Below, piece by piece: positions 10,927-23,130 of a stretch of DNA of 64,000 nucleotides. Every line of letters begins with the position of its first letter. Position 1 is the first letter of the stretch. Source of the stretch: Emydura subglobosa (lineage: Eukaryota > Chordata > Testudines > Chelidae); assembly GCA_007922225.1 (NCBI GenBank), contig ML680098.1:186001-250000 (forward strand), written 5' to 3'. The translations under genes were made by a program, and so were the position numbers. The notes under the pieces were generated by a model that was not told the origin of the DNA, did no database searches, and worked only from the letters and a program-made list of their open reading frames with translations.

Positions 10927-11385
10927 AGTTTTTAGGGTGGGGGGAACTGCAGTTGAGACGGTCTACCAGCTTTCAGGTCAGAATGAGCTGACTTCTTCAG
11001 ATAAAAACCAGACCTGAATTTTCATCCAGAAACTTCCATAGAATCCAAACATATTTTTTGAACTCTGAAAGAAGTTTCATTACATTTCCACACACTTCTG
11101 CATTTATTGTTTTCAGCCAGTGTTTTGAATACTTACCTGTACTGAACCTTATGAGTTATAGCCACTACTTGCGGGTGCATTGCTATTCTAGCATCTTTGA
11201 CAGGTTCAACACAACTTCATTCTTTACATCTGCTTGTTCTTCACCATGAATACCACAGATCACGAGTCTATTTCCAGCTAGTGCCTTCTTTTTTTAAGCA
11301 CCATAATGCTTCAGTCAGCTGGGAGTCAGTTATGGTCTTTAGTCACCTAAATTATCAGGGACTGTCTGAAGGAAATCAAGGAGAG
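10927..11385. other. Unique DNA, no gene seen
   Basis: Short overlapping frames at 11058-11397 have no recognisable domain. A short phrase, 'ctttcaggtcagaatg', near 10971 may be a repeat relic but is too small to assign. Confidence 0.45.
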
Positions 11386-11422
11386 CCTTTCCACTGACTT
11401 CAATGTGCTTTGGATCAGGCCA
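11386..11422. mobile_element. Half of a 'ttcaatgg...ggatcaggcc' palindromic MITE
   Basis: 'actgacttcaatgtgctttg' followed by 'gatcaggcca' matches the right half of the complete element at 16876-16947. The left half is absent or unrecognisable. Confidence 0.5.
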
Positions 11423-12084
11423 GATTTCTTCACAGGTAAGTACCCATTTTTTTACATGAAAGGTCATATTCATAAAACATCTCTCTGTTTATCCTGGCTA
11501 TCCTTTCTTCTTATAACTTGACTACCACTTTGGGGGGAAAAAATCAAAATAATTCTGATAAGCTTGAATTCTGAAGAAATAACTATTCCTTTTATCTTTT
11601 GAGTAGCACCCGTACTTGAGTCATACACAAACATTTTGATGAAGTCTGTACTTCATGTGAAAGGTTACATGCATCTCCCATCTATAATACCTCATACGTA
11701 CATGTGCTAAATAAAACAGAACTATTCATGTCAAAATCTTGGGAAATAGGATCAAGCAATAGTGCTCCTAGAGCAAGTGGGCATTTTAATTTGCAACTCA
11801 TTACCTCACCATCAGTCAGTCATCCCTCTGGTTTCTCCAGCCTATTCAACAAGTCTCATAACACTAAAGATGTTGACCAAAATTGGCAAACTTACACTTT
11901 TAACATATATATTTTAAACCACTTTTTTTTCTTTAAAGAGATACGCTCTGAATTAACAGTCATTTATTATTATAGCATCTGAAGGATATTCTCAGAAAAC
12001 ACTCTTGCAGGGTTTTTAATGTGATTTTGTGTTTTACAATAGGTGTTAACTACTATCTAATCTATCTAGAAATGTCTACAGCTC
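11423..12084. other. Unique AT-rich DNA, no gene seen
   Basis: Contains a 92-codon plus-strand frame (11704-11982) that ends in low-complexity Phe-rich sequence over a T run. No domain is recognised. Confidence 0.5.
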
Positions 12085-12312
12085 ATTACAATAGCATCTG
12101 AGCATCTCAGTCATTACTGAATTTATCCTCACCACCCCCAGACTCTCACATGTGAGGTAGGGAAGTGCTGTAATCCCTGTTTTACAAATGGACAATGAAG
12201 TCACAGAGGGATTAAGTGACTTGCTGCAGGTCACAGAGAGATCCTGTAGCAGAGTCAGGAAATGAACCCTGATCTCCTAAAGCCTGGCTCAATTCCTTAA
12301 CCACAAAATAAT
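12085..12312 (-). repeat. MIR-type SINE, minus strand
   Basis: On the plus strand the CORE is seen in antisense: 'acaatgaagtcacagaggg', 'attaagtgacttgctgcagg' and 'tcacagagagatcctg', then the head 'ccttaaccacaaaataatcc'. The 5' head therefore lies at the right end and the 3' tail near 12090-12150 ('tcacatgtgaggtagggaag'). Nearly full length. The open frame at 12212-12460 is a by-product. Confidence 0.85.
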
Positions 12313-14399
12313 CCTCCGTTTCTCCTTTTATGTATAAGTATGGAACTTTGAAAACTCTGCTGATTAAGGTTATTGAACTGTTGAAGTCTCTACCCTTGCG
12401 TGGGAGCCTTAAAAAACCAACAGATTTCTCAGTGTGAAGCTCAAGTTGGAGCCTGAACATAGGAATGGAATTGATTTGATGTTATTTATTATCATTGTTC
12501 TACTTTTATTATTTTGACGTTTCTGCTAATGTTATTCTGAAGTCACTGTAAATTAAATTAAAAGGCCTGAATGGATTTTTGGGAAGCATAGGAATGGGCT
12601 TCAGGGAACAAGGTGGCTCCTCCAGGGGTCCCTAAGACATCAAAGGAGAAAAGACACCAGCTAGGTAGGACCGGGACTGGCTTGTCAAGACAAGGAGGAT
12701 TCCAAGCAGGCTGCTTGGGAGTGGCTTGATGAAAAGTGGAGCAGAGCAGATAAATAAATATTAAAATATATGAACTTTTGATTTGACTTTGAGAACTTTA
12801 CTTTGGAAAGATTTATAATAATAAACCAGCCTGAGTATGGGCATTATTAGCTATTAGAAAGCCTTACCAATATTATCAAGGAACCGGCTTCCCTTGGCCA
12901 TGAGGGAATATTTTGGAGAAAGTGAACCTGTTACAATGACCAATTCTCCGACTGATTTAAAAGTTCATACATTACCTTCTCAGAGTACTGAATGTATTTC
13001 CTGAACGGTTTCTTTAATGAGAATTTGCAAACAAAACAGACTCTACTTTGAAACAATGGAAAAATAGCTAAAGGAAGGCCAAAACCACATCCATTTGTGT
13101 AACCATTAAGGGAAATGATTACAAAAATTATTTTATCAATGGTTTTTCAACTCCAATTAAGGAAAATCTACAAAAGGAGTCAAAATGCTGGAGAAAACGT
13201 GGAAGACTAGAGACCTTTTTGCCCTAAGATAATATTTTAATGGAAAATAAATATCATTTTCAAGGACACTAAAGGTAGGCTTCCCACAGAACCCATAGTT
13301 ATTCTGTTAGGTTAGAGTCCAAAGTTGGTTATGGACTCTGGGAAGGAGCCATTGATAATACAATTATTACTAACAGCCACACATGTGATAGCTTGTTTTT
13401 GGAAAATAACATTTGCCAGTCTCATATTAGCATAAAGTAGATTTTATAATGAATGGTTATTTTTGGGTCCTGAATAAAACTAAGTACAGAGATGACAAGA
13501 GATTGTCCAAACACAAATGGGTCTTTTTAAAAAGGTAACAAACATCGGTTAGAAATGAGATTTGCAATGCTTATATGGAAAGTTCAAGTATGTTAAAATA
13601 ATGACAAAATACAAAGATGAAAAATAATTTATACGCACACACAGCCCTTTATTTTTATTTCACTGTGTATTAACAAGTTTGAGTTAAATATTTCATACCT
13701 TTTTAATAGACAGGTCACCACCACTAACCCTCTTGATAAGAATACTGTCCAAATTAATTAGTAGTCTTTACTCCCATAAGGCTAAAAGGTTTTCTCAATA
13801 TAGTCTGAAACTATAAAGTATGTTTTTATATTAATATATCCTTTTACTCCAAAGCACTGAGCACGTTATATATACAGTGTAGTAAGGAACTGCAGCAGTC
13901 TGTGATGGAAGACGACAGCCAGTCAATACCCAGGATGCTGCACAAGAGTAAATCTTTACTACATTAAACACACCCCATATGGAACCTTTGTTTGTCTGCT
14001 TAAGGATAAAGGTCTAAGCCAACCGTGCCTAGATTTGACACAGTGGATTCACGCAGCCTAAACATTCCACGCCTGAGGTTTACCCCCCAGTCATTCTTTA
14101 CAGCATATCCTGCACAACTCTATTGCTACACTGAGTACATTCTCTTTTCAAGACAGTTTGTCTCTCCTACAGCAAGTGTTCGTGCCAAAAGCATTTCCCT
14201 CTTCCAGTGCCCTCTACTCCTTCTCTCCCACTGTCACCCCACCCCCCCAAAAAACAAAGTTCTGGGGAGGACAGTAAGCTTTGGACAGAGGGAGAGGTGT
14301 ATGTTCTCTTTTGTGCAGTGCTCTTTCCCTCCAGCTGAGGGATGGGGAGAAGAGGAAATACTTACTTAGGACTCTCTTTTCAAGGAGCCATAAGCACTT
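12313..14399. other. Unique DNA, no gene seen
   Basis: Two kilobases without a recognised repeat. A moderately G-rich patch at 12560-12740 may be an old retroelement piece, but I cannot name it. A 114-codon plus-strand frame at 14025-14369 covers a C/T-rich patch and has no recognised domain. Confidence 0.5.
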
Positions 14400-14520
14400 T
14401 CCTAACTGATCCTCACAATCTCACTGTCAGGCAGATAAATGGATATTAACTGAGTCAATGGGTATTTTGCAGACAGGCAAGCAGGAGGTTAAGTGACTAT
14501 TTCCAGGTGTAAAAGTCGTT
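14400..14520 (-). repeat. Possible diverged MIR-type SINE, minus strand
   Basis: The plus strand shows 'tgcagacaggcaagcagg' followed by 'aggttaagtgactatttcc'. This looks like the antisense CORE ('gaggttaagtgacttgcc') with changes, preceded by a 'cctcacaatctcactgtc' tail. The match is weak and short. Confidence 0.4.
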
Positions 14521-14563
14521 TTCACAGAAATATAGGTCATAATAGCTCCTTCCCTTCGTAATA

Positions 14564-14679
14564 GGATGACCAAAGAGCAAGTGTAAAAAATCAGGACGGG
14601 GCTGGGGGATAATAGACGCCTACATAAGACAAAGCCCCAAATATCGGACTTTCCTATAAATCAGGACATCTGGTCACCC
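14564..14679. mobile_element. TA-flanked MITE (Tc1/mariner-like), intact ends
   Basis: The left end 'ggatgaccaaagagcaag' pairs with the right end, whose reverse complement is 'gggtgaccagatgtcctg'. TA stands outside each end (14562-14563 and 14680-14681). The interior 'cctacataagacaaagcccc' matches the truncated copy at 5657-5752. It is 116 bp and non-coding. The TA target duplication suggests Tc1/mariner. Confidence 0.78.
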
Positions 14680-14681
14680 TA

Positions 14682-16872
14682 CCTCATAGGCTTATATACA
14701 TCTTTATATCTTCAGTATAGGACGAATGAGCCAATTCCTGCACTGCTTGTGAGCCAGCATGCTGGACATTTCAGCAGTCGGATTCCTTTCAGAACATCTA
14801 AGCCTGTTGCTACTCCACTTCCCTTATCTTCCAGGCAACACAAAGAAGTCAAATACATTGAAGACTATGATAACTGCAGTTCAAACAGATACCCACCAGC
14901 ACCACTGCACAGGTGTCTAATGGTTATGATACCATCATATGAGACCAGCAGATGGCAGTGATAATAACTACAATGTTTAACAACAAATTTACTTAGTGTA
15001 TAATCTCATTTGTACAACATAGCTGAAAAGTTCTCAAAAGTTCACAAATTGCTTGATGCATTAATCACAGGGCATTCAACCAACAAGTGCCCACAATCCC
15101 TGTCTTGTACACCTCCTTCCCCATATATTAACTCTTCAGCACTAATATATCACTAAAGTGCAGTCAAAAGCAGCCAGAAATCAAAGGGTTGCAATTCTGT
15201 CACCACATTGTAATGCCTTTGTTTTTTGTGGAATCAGCTCTCTTTGGCCTGCTGTGCTCCTTTCCTTGCACTACAGCTTTTCCTTGCCTCCCAATATGCC
15301 TCTCCTTCAGGGTACACAATTGGCACAAGACTCCAGCCAGCCAGTTTCAGCTATTGAACATGTGCTTGCTAGTCAGGCGCTCCTTAGGATCCCCTGCTCA
15401 TTTAGCTCCCTCCCCCTTTCACCCCTATTTCACTCTGTTTACATTCATCTCGCTAATTCTCCACACAACCGAGGCCCATTGGTTGCTATTGCCCTGGTTT
15501 GACTCAACAGCTTTGAATTCCAGTGTAAGCTGGGAGTTTAACAGACAATATATTTAAGGTGTGTAGAGATTTCTCTTCTGCTCCTGAGAAACTTCTCTGT
15601 TCAAAAAGCAGGGAAGAAAAGAATCCCTAACAGACCCCTTAAGATATTCAACTGACAACCTTAATTCCAAAAGAATTCTTAGAACCATCAGCTTTAACTT
15701 CTCTTAGCACTCTTAAATTCCCAGCAGCTAGCACCAGAGAGAGCACTTTGGCAACTTAATAAGCCACTGCCAACTGTAGCCATCAGGCAACCCACTAACA
15801 AATGCTCTTCTTTAAACCTGAACCTCTTGTTCTGTCACACTTCAACTACAATATGAGAGCGCTGCCTCTTCTTCACTATTAATCATATTTCCCAGAAAGG
15901 CCTGGAAGAGAGCAAGAGTGTGAACTGCTGCAAGATATAAATAAAAAATTGTGGAGGAGCATATTGCCATGGTAATAAATGTGAATGCCTAGATTTCTGA
16001 GTCACGCTTGCCCAGGGAGTTTCCAAGCACTCTGAATATGACTCAAGTGTTTGTCTTTCATTTGCAAATTATATCCCAATTATGCCTGGATTTTAAGGTA
16101 TCTTCCTGCAATGTCTTAGTCTCGTTCATGGTGAGTCACTGTCATGTTATTTAATTAAACAAAGCTTCAACAGAAACACAAAATACATTCTCATTCCTAC
16201 CCCAGATTTAAATCTCTGGTGTCAGACACCAAACCAGTAGGCACTGGCAGTTGACCTGGGCATCATAATCAACTTTCAAATATTTACAGCCCATAATTCA
16301 TCAGAGACAATTCTTTGGGTGAGGAATTTTCTCTAGATTCAAAGTCAAATGCTTGCTAATGGAGTTCAAGAAAGTGAATTTCACAGCTTTTCAGTCGTGG
16401 CATGTACAGACAACAACACAGTCATTCAGCAGCTGTAAGCAAGACAGCCCCAAATTGTACTAGCTGACCTGTGTTTCTTGTGATGCAGACAAGCATGTCT
16501 CATTTCTCAGTTATTTTAGCTGTTGCTACTTTATCAAAGAGGGGGGAGGGGAGAAAAGGCAGATAAAACTTCTTTTTCTACCCATTTCTGGACAGTTTAT
16601 TCCTCTGAGAGTTTCGGAACATAATCTTTTTCTCACCTGTACCATTCGCTTTGTCTCCTGCATGTATCCTGTCCTATCAGAAGCATATTTAGAGCTTTAA
16701 AAAGCTAATTTGGTAGTACTGGAGATAGAAGTCCTAGCTTCCCAATGCTGTCAAGTTAACATACCATACCTCACCTGTGACCTAGATTATACCTGGGGGA
16801 TCAAAAGACACTTCATTCTCCATGGCCCATTTAGTCTCCGCCGAAACTGAGGTTGCCAACCAGAAGGATGAA
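14682..16872. other. Unique DNA, candidate conserved non-coding
   Basis: Two overlapping plus-strand frames (15158-15557, 114 and 122 codons) lie in a C/T-rich stretch and encode Leu/Phe/Ser-rich peptides of no known family. At 15950-16150 the sequence has mixed composition with motifs such as 'gagtcacgc', 'tttgcaaattat' and 'tgagtcactgtca' (AP-1-like), resembling conserved regulatory DNA. This is inference only. Confidence 0.4.
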
Positions 16873-16875
16873 TTA

Positions 16876-16947
16876 GGGCTTGATACAAAGAATACTGAAT
16901 TCAGTGGGTATCTTTTCATCAAATGCAATGGGCTTTGGATCAGGCCC
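16876..16947. mobile_element. 72-bp palindromic MITE with TTA target duplication
   Basis: The ends are 'gggcttgatacaaag' and, read as reverse complement, 'gggcctgatccaaag': 15 bp with two mismatches. TTA flanks both sides (16873-16875 and 16948-16950), the TWA duplication expected of PIF/Harbinger transposition. The element is hardly more than its inverted repeats. Two small open frames, one per strand, cross it and are artefacts. Confidence 0.75.
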
Positions 16948-16950
16948 TTA

Positions 16951-18098
16951 ATCATCAGTTTGGAATGGAGCTTCTCTGATGGGAACATCTGCCCAGTTCC
17001 CATTAGAAACAACTATGAAACCACAAACTTTTTTCACATACTACAAGCCACCACATAGTTATGAAATATTCACCTATAAGAGCTGAATTCAAAACACCAT
17101 AATAATGGTGTAAAATTATGCACCACTTTTTACCAAATTCTTAAATTTTTCTAGTTTTCTAACAGCCCTCTCATAATAAATATTGAGGTTTCAAGCAATT
17201 AATGTCATTTTCTCCTCAATACAGAGTGAAGGCAATGTGGAATTCTGCTTAAATCATTAAACAGATTTTAAATACTTAAGTCCTTTTACCATCCCCAGTC
17301 TTTTCAATCCTTGCTTAACGCCACCTCATGTCCTTTGATCTGCAAATTCCTAATTATGCCAAGAAAGGGTAATATAATTTAAACATCTTATTAAAAAAGA
17401 CAGGCTTTAGCAGAATGTGCTTCTTAAAAAGGTAAGACAGACAAAGGCAGTTAAGAGGAAGGAAAAAAACAAGCATTACCCAATAGCTGTGTCGCAGTCA
17501 ATTTTATTATGCGCAATATTCCACTGTTAGCTTTTCTGTAGCCAAGGTTCAGAAAAGCAGTTGTATTGGTCCCAGAAAAGCCATTGTAACAAGCCAAGCA
17601 TAGCACATCAAAGGTACTGAGCAGCTATCATATCATTTCATTTCTCCTCTGTGATGTGAACAGCTTTGAATACAGTTTTTTTTCCCCTTAGCCAAAAGTT
17701 TTCCCTCAAAAGTCAGTGGAGTAAATCTTTTACTGTTTTCTTATCCTGGGGTTGAGCGTGTGTGGCCCTGCTCTCTGAAACTATGTCTCTATTCTTTATT
17801 TTGTTTTTAAAAAACATTGAAATAAAGCAGATCTGGTCATAACCTGTGGCTTTCTGTTTAAAGAAGGTTTTTGAGGCCACTTCTGCTTTTTATTTTTTTA
17901 AAAGTCCTTTGATGTGGGTTGAAATCTAATCTTAGTGTCTAAACAGCTTCTGTAAAATTCTCTCATGAATCAACATCTTTTGGAACCTCTATAGTGACAA
18001 AAATAGCTCCAAATCTTTTGCAAGTATAAACAGGTGTTTTTGCAACCTGCTGCAAATCATAGTCCATGCGTTGGGCCACATTGTTTCAAAGAAGTTGA
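16951..18098. other. Unique DNA, no gene seen
   Basis: AT-rich with no open frame above 60 codons. No repeat recognised. Confidence 0.5.
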
Positions 18099-18270
18099 GG
18101 GCCAGATTTTCAAGTGCTCAGCCCTGAAAATCGGGACCATATTTTGAAGTAAACCTCAGCTCCCATTTAGGCACCTAAATAAGGACCAGATTTCAGAAAT
18201 GCTCAGCACCCAGCAACCCCATGACAACACTTAAAATTGGACTTTCAGAAGAGCTGAGTATTCTACGTGC
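18099..18270. mobile_element. Palindromic MITE cluster, 'gggccagattttca' type
   Basis: 'gggccagattttcaagtgct' at the left is followed by 'cagctcccatttaggcac' and a second head-like phrase 'aggaccagatttcagaaatg' and 'ctcagcacccagcaacccc'. These are the parts of the small hairpin elements also seen at 31738, 50757 and 53521. It probably represents two diverged copies or one rearranged copy. Confidence 0.5.
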
Positions 18271-19079
18271 AGAGATCTTTCAAAAAATCTATCTCCCCTT
18301 GTGAGTGCTTCGCTTTTTTGAACATCTGGTCTACCATGTCCAGTCAAAACCTACCCCTTCACTGGGGTTTGGTGTCATTAACATATCCGTCAACTATCAG
18401 GCAACAGAGGTCAGCATGAGTCTGCTCCTTAGGCATGACTGCTCATAAGTTCCTATATCCAGACTGCTCAGCCCACATATTAGGTTCTTCTCTCTCTTTG
18501 ACATAAATATCTTTCTGTCAGGGCAGCAGCCCTCTGAAGCTGCTTCCACCTTTTTAATCCCTTCCTCTCTCACTTAAAAAAAAAAAAAAAAAAAAACAAC
18601 CAAAATTCTGGACATGAAGAATCCTGGTCAATGGTTAAGACTCCATATGTATTTTTCTCCTTTCTCTCACCTCCTTTTCCAGTTTCTTTCTGTGAGTGGA
18701 TGATGGAAGGAGATGTTCTTGTTCGGTTTCCTTTCCCGCTGTTAATTTTTCAGGTCTAATCATCTCTTCCTTCAGTCTCACAAGACAGTTAATAAACAAG
18801 CAGCTAGTTTAAAACCAGTTAGGAAGTTGTGCGTAGAATCCTGGTGTTCCTATGGCCTCTCCTGTCTCTCCTGCATAAGCCCTTGTTGGAAAGGGTAGGT
18901 TTAAAGTGACGAATAGAATGTAGGGATAGGACAGTGCAATATAGATTAAGACGTCAAGTTCAATCCCATCTCCTAGGACGTCTTTCATCTATTAAGGAAA
19001 CTAAGCAAATTAGAGAACAGATTCCTTAAACACTTAAAACACAACTTTGAAGTGGAGATTGCACTCTGCACCTCGTTCT
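18271..19079. other. Unique DNA with a 21-base poly(A) tract
   Basis: A run of A occupies 18576-18596, with no recognisable retrocopy body on its 5' side. No credible open frame. Confidence 0.5.
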
Positions 19080-19355
19080 GTGGGTTTGTCAACACTGCAG
19101 CTGGGAGCCTCACGCTAGTGGGGCTTGGGATAGTGCTCAAAAAATACCTGTGTGAACATGATCGCATGGTGGCTTGGGATAGTCACCTGAGTTCGGCCCC
19201 AGGGAATCAGATAGGTCAGAGCTCAGCTGGCTATCCCAACCTTCCAGTAGAGCAGCAATGTCCACACTGCTATTTTAGCACACTAGGGCAAGCCCCATGA
19301 GGGTGAGTCTGTCTATCTGGGCTGAGTGGCTCGCTCCCTTTTGTTGTGTACACAT
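19080..19355. mobile_element. Non-autonomous DNA transposon, unclassified
   Basis: The segment runs from 'gtgggtttgtcaacactgc' through 'gctgggagcctcacgc' and 'caatgtccacactgctattt' to 'gttgtgtacacat'. From memory this order matches a turtle DNA-transposon family of about 280 bp with 'gtctacac'-like ends. It is diverged and its target duplication is not visible. Open frames on both strands across it do not resemble a transposase. Confidence 0.5.
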
Positions 19356-19494
19356 CTTTAAAGCGGCAACTGCACTAATAACTGCACTTCAATGGGTTTG
19401 TAGTCTAGCAAAACCAATCACTCTCTCTCATCACCTGCTGTGTTCTGTCCTCCTCCAACTTCATTTTTATCTTCCTCCATCTGCTGAAACAACA

Positions 19495-19544
19495 CAGAGC
19501 AGGTGCTCTGAACCTCTGTACAGAGCAGGTGTTCTGAACCTTTG
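19495..19544. repeat. Tandem duplication, about 26-bp unit, two copies
   Basis: 'cagagcaggtgctctgaacc' (19495) is repeated as 'cagagcaggtgttctgaacc' (19521). The second copy differs by single bases. It looks like a local slippage or duplication event. Confidence 0.8.
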
Positions 19545-19545
19545 A

Positions 19546-20182
19546 ACACAAAATCTAAATTGGTTGAACACACGTCTTTCTTTCTTCCCTTTTCCACACT
19601 TTGAAACAGTTACTCCACAGTCTTTAGGAAGACATTTCTAAACATATTGTGTACATTATCGAGACATATTTAAAAAAATTTCAGATGTCAGTTCTCTTTG
19701 GTGGACATTGCATTCCAGTGATCATGTATTTACCCTCTCTTCAATTACATTTAAAGATGGCCTGCAAATTTTAAAAAAATCTTTTAAAAATATCTTTTTT
19801 TATGAAAGAAGAAGGCTTGACTATTTGGTTTTTGGTGGTTTTGGGTTGTGGTGAGTTTCCTTTGGGTGGGTGGGGAGAATTCAGAAGTTCCTCTTATCTC
19901 TTTACATTAGAAGTATTAGATTTTAACAATCCCGGATGACTGGAGAGAATGAAAATACAGTAATTGGGGGAGGAAGGGAATGGGGAGGTGATGTTTTAGT
20001 CAGAGATTCAAAAGTCTTTGTTTGTGCTTATTAACAACACCAGTTTAAGTTAAACTCCTAAAACCTGAGAGAAAAGTTCTCTCTCTGTTAAAGGTTCAAA
20101 CACCCAGGCCATTTCAAACTGAGAGCTCAGAAAGCAGTTTTCTAGTGAGTCAATGAGTCATTCAGCAAAGAACAGGTAAGGT
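19546..20182. other. Unique DNA, no gene seen
   Basis: Contains a G/T-rich patch near 19826-19880. No open frame or repeat of note. Confidence 0.5.
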
Positions 20183-21200
20183 CAGCCATGGCATTCACTT
20201 TGGAACATCTGGAAGTGTTATGGTATGCCAGCAAAAATAATTAGTATTGTCAAGGCTTTCCATCAAAGTGCAACTTGCACATTTGAAGTAAACACAGACT
20301 TCAACAAATGGTTTAACAGACACTGGTATCAAACAAGGACACATTCTCTCACTTCTCCTATTTGGCATTGACTTCATTATGAGAAACAGTGCAAACAGAT
20401 ACAACAAAGGCATTGCATGGCTCAACAACGGCACATTAGAAGATTTAGATTGTGTGACAACATAGCTCTGTCTCAACCAACAAGCAGCAAAAGACTAAAA
20501 GACTGTCCAGAATTGCAAGAGATAGGGTTAATAAACAGTTCTGAAAAAAAGTGAAAACCTCAGCAACTCTGAATTCAAGCATTACATGAGAAGGCAAAAG
20601 AATACAAGAAGTGAGTCAATCTACATACCTTGACAGTAGCATGCAAGGCATAGCCATGTCCAGAAGGAAATAATGTCACAAATTGGAAAGGGTGCAGCTG
20701 TATTCACCAGCTCAAACAAGATTTGGTGAACCAAAATCTACAACTTAAAGACCAAATGACCCATCTTCAGCTCAAATATTATTTTTATCTTAACATACGG
20801 ATGCAAAATCGAAAGGTACAGACAGACATCTGAATGCCTTTGAAAGCAAGTGCCCAAGAAAGGTACTAGGTATTAAAAAGAATGAATTTATAACAAATGC
20901 TGAGATTGGTCAGAGAGTTAAACAAACAACCATATCTTCAAAATTATCCAGAAAAGAAGATAACTCATTTCACAATTATTTTCAAAGAATGAAGCTAGAG
21001 TATCTGCCATGGCAGGCATGCCATTGGGCATCTGGAGGAACATGCAAAAGGGCTTATTAAAAGAATCCATCCATCAAACATTACTCAGAGAGAGAAAACG
21101 TATGGGATTGAACACCACAGGAAGACATACAAAGAATGGTCAAAGACAGACAGCGATAATGGAGTCTTGTGTGAGCCCTAAGCAATAGGAAGGATTCAGA
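20183..21200 (+). pseudogene. Relic of a non-CR1 LINE reverse transcriptase
   Basis: Translated in shifting frames, this kilobase follows the reverse transcriptase order of a non-LTR retrotransposon. First comes a 'KAFHQSATCTFEVN'-like segment (20250-20310). It is followed by 'ILSLLLFGIDFIMR' (20342), which corresponds to the usual 'QGC.LSP.LF' motif. Next is 'GTLEDLDCVTT' (20430), in the place of the catalytic 'LDFADD' motif, with the aspartates lost. A 'TYLDSSMQGIAM' segment (20622) follows. Last is the C-terminal 'NAFESKCPRKVLGI...EFITNAEIGQRV' part (20835-20920), then 'QRMVKDRQR' (21130). Stops and frameshifts break it throughout, so it is inactive. The C-terminal part differs from CR1, which suggests another LINE clade (RTE-like or similar). 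I cannot name it with certainty. The endonuclease part is not seen upstream. Confidence 0.78.
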
Positions 21201-23130
21201 TTCAGAGAGATTTCTAATGTACAGAACAAGTAGGAAAAAAAGGTTGTTTCAAGCCTACTTCTACAGCATAAAAAATGGCAAAACCAATTTTTCCCCCTTG
21301 CTGGAGACCTTTATGCTGATCATACATGAAAAACACTGCTGCATTCTTTAAAATTATACAGTGGAAGCAATACTTATAAAAATGAAAATAATGACATTTA
21401 CGTTGTTTCCAGACAAGACTTAACAAAACAGAATGAGCTTCCTAAGCCTCCCTAAATATTTCACAAAACTAAGAGAGACACAGGAAAATTCTCTTCTCAG
21501 ATATACAGAGTCCCTTACCTCTGATATCCTGCTTTCCCAACACACAGTGAAAGCAGAATATCAAAGCTTAGATCTGCCTCTCCAAGGGGACATTTCTCTC
21601 AGTTTGTAGCCTGTGAAATCCTCACATTCCAACAGTTGTTAATATGCTGAAAATGTAACATATTAAAATATACCAACTTGAAATAATCCAACCCAATACA
21701 AGTATTTTGATCAGTAAAAATAAAGAAGCTTCATGCCATATCAATAACATTTGCTCTTTGCAAATGCTTTATACTTTGCAGCATTTCCCTGCACATCATT
21801 TTCTTAGGGAGTACATAGATCATCTTCATTTTGCAACAGTGGCAATTGACAAATGACCTCTAATATGGCAAAAGTAGGAATGATAAAGGCTAATTCTTCA
21901 GAGGCAAAAATATGTGGAGGTGGAAAGGTTAAGGTTACCTTGGTAACTGGAGAGGTCATCAAAAGCAGAAATCACTGTGTTCCAATTGCCATATGTAATT
22001 ATCCCTATGCAGAACCTATTCAATTTGTCCACTTGATAAACGCTAACAACAAAGGGTACAACCACTGAATAACCACCTGCAAGTAGAGCAAGTAACAAAT
22101 AAGGAGGCAAATCATGCTATGTTGATCACTTGTCCAGGATCTCTGATGAAAACCTGGCTTTCAGAATTTCTCCGTACTCCCTAATTTAGATTCCCAGGAT
22201 ACCAGCAAAGCTATTGTAATTGGAAGCACAAATAATTATCATTAGCAAAGGCAGACTTCTGGCATGCTATTGATCTATCCATATCTTCACCCCATCCCTT
22301 CATTGCTCAACTGTCCTCTTATGTTGGAATTACTTTCACTCATGATGAATTTCAAGTATCCAAACATGCAAGAAAAGGACACAGGAGAGATTAATTAGGT
22401 ATTGAGCAGTCTGTGTCAGATTAAATTCATGGTTAACCCCAAAATTGGTCCTATTCAATTATTTCAGATAGTACATCTCAGATGGGTTTCTTTGTGGGCA
22501 ACTCTCTAACGTGCTGGGCATCAATTACATATAGAACATCACTGTACACTAATGTGTGTAGTAGATCCAGTAGCTTTTGGTGAAACTGAAGAACTGCAAC
22601 TGATTAAACTATGACCTTCATGATTCCTATTATATGGATGGGTTACTGGAGAGGTAACAGGAGCATCTTCAAGCAACTTGAATTTCTACCTCAAGAAAAA
22701 GAGTAGGTGTAGGGGAGGGATTGAGAAGGTTTAAATCATATGTGATGTCAAAACAGCAGTTGATGCACGACTACTTGCAGATTCAGCAGCACCGTGCCCT
22801 AGGAAAAAAAACATATCTAAAATACCAGAGCCAAAAATACACTGCATGCAGAACAATAAAAAAAAATGTAGCACCAAATGATAGTCCTCATAAAGCAAAA
22901 GTCTGGAGCTTGTAGTTTGCCTGCAGAAGCAAAATTCTGCCCGCTGGAATTTTTTCCAATTTGAGTGGCTTTATTTTTCAAATGTCATTTCATTCTGAAA
23001 TAAGTACAGAATCAAAAGAAGTAACTAAAGATTATAGTAAGGACAGGAGGACTAAAGTTACAGCATGAGATCTATATGAGAAAAGTAATTTCATGTACAG
23101 TATGTTTATATACAGACTGTATGTAGGGCA
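21201..23130. other. Unique DNA, no gene seen
   Basis: Small open frames (21214-21426, 21853-22110 on both strands, 22721-22915) lack recognisable motifs. No repeat identified in 1.9 kb. Confidence 0.5.
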
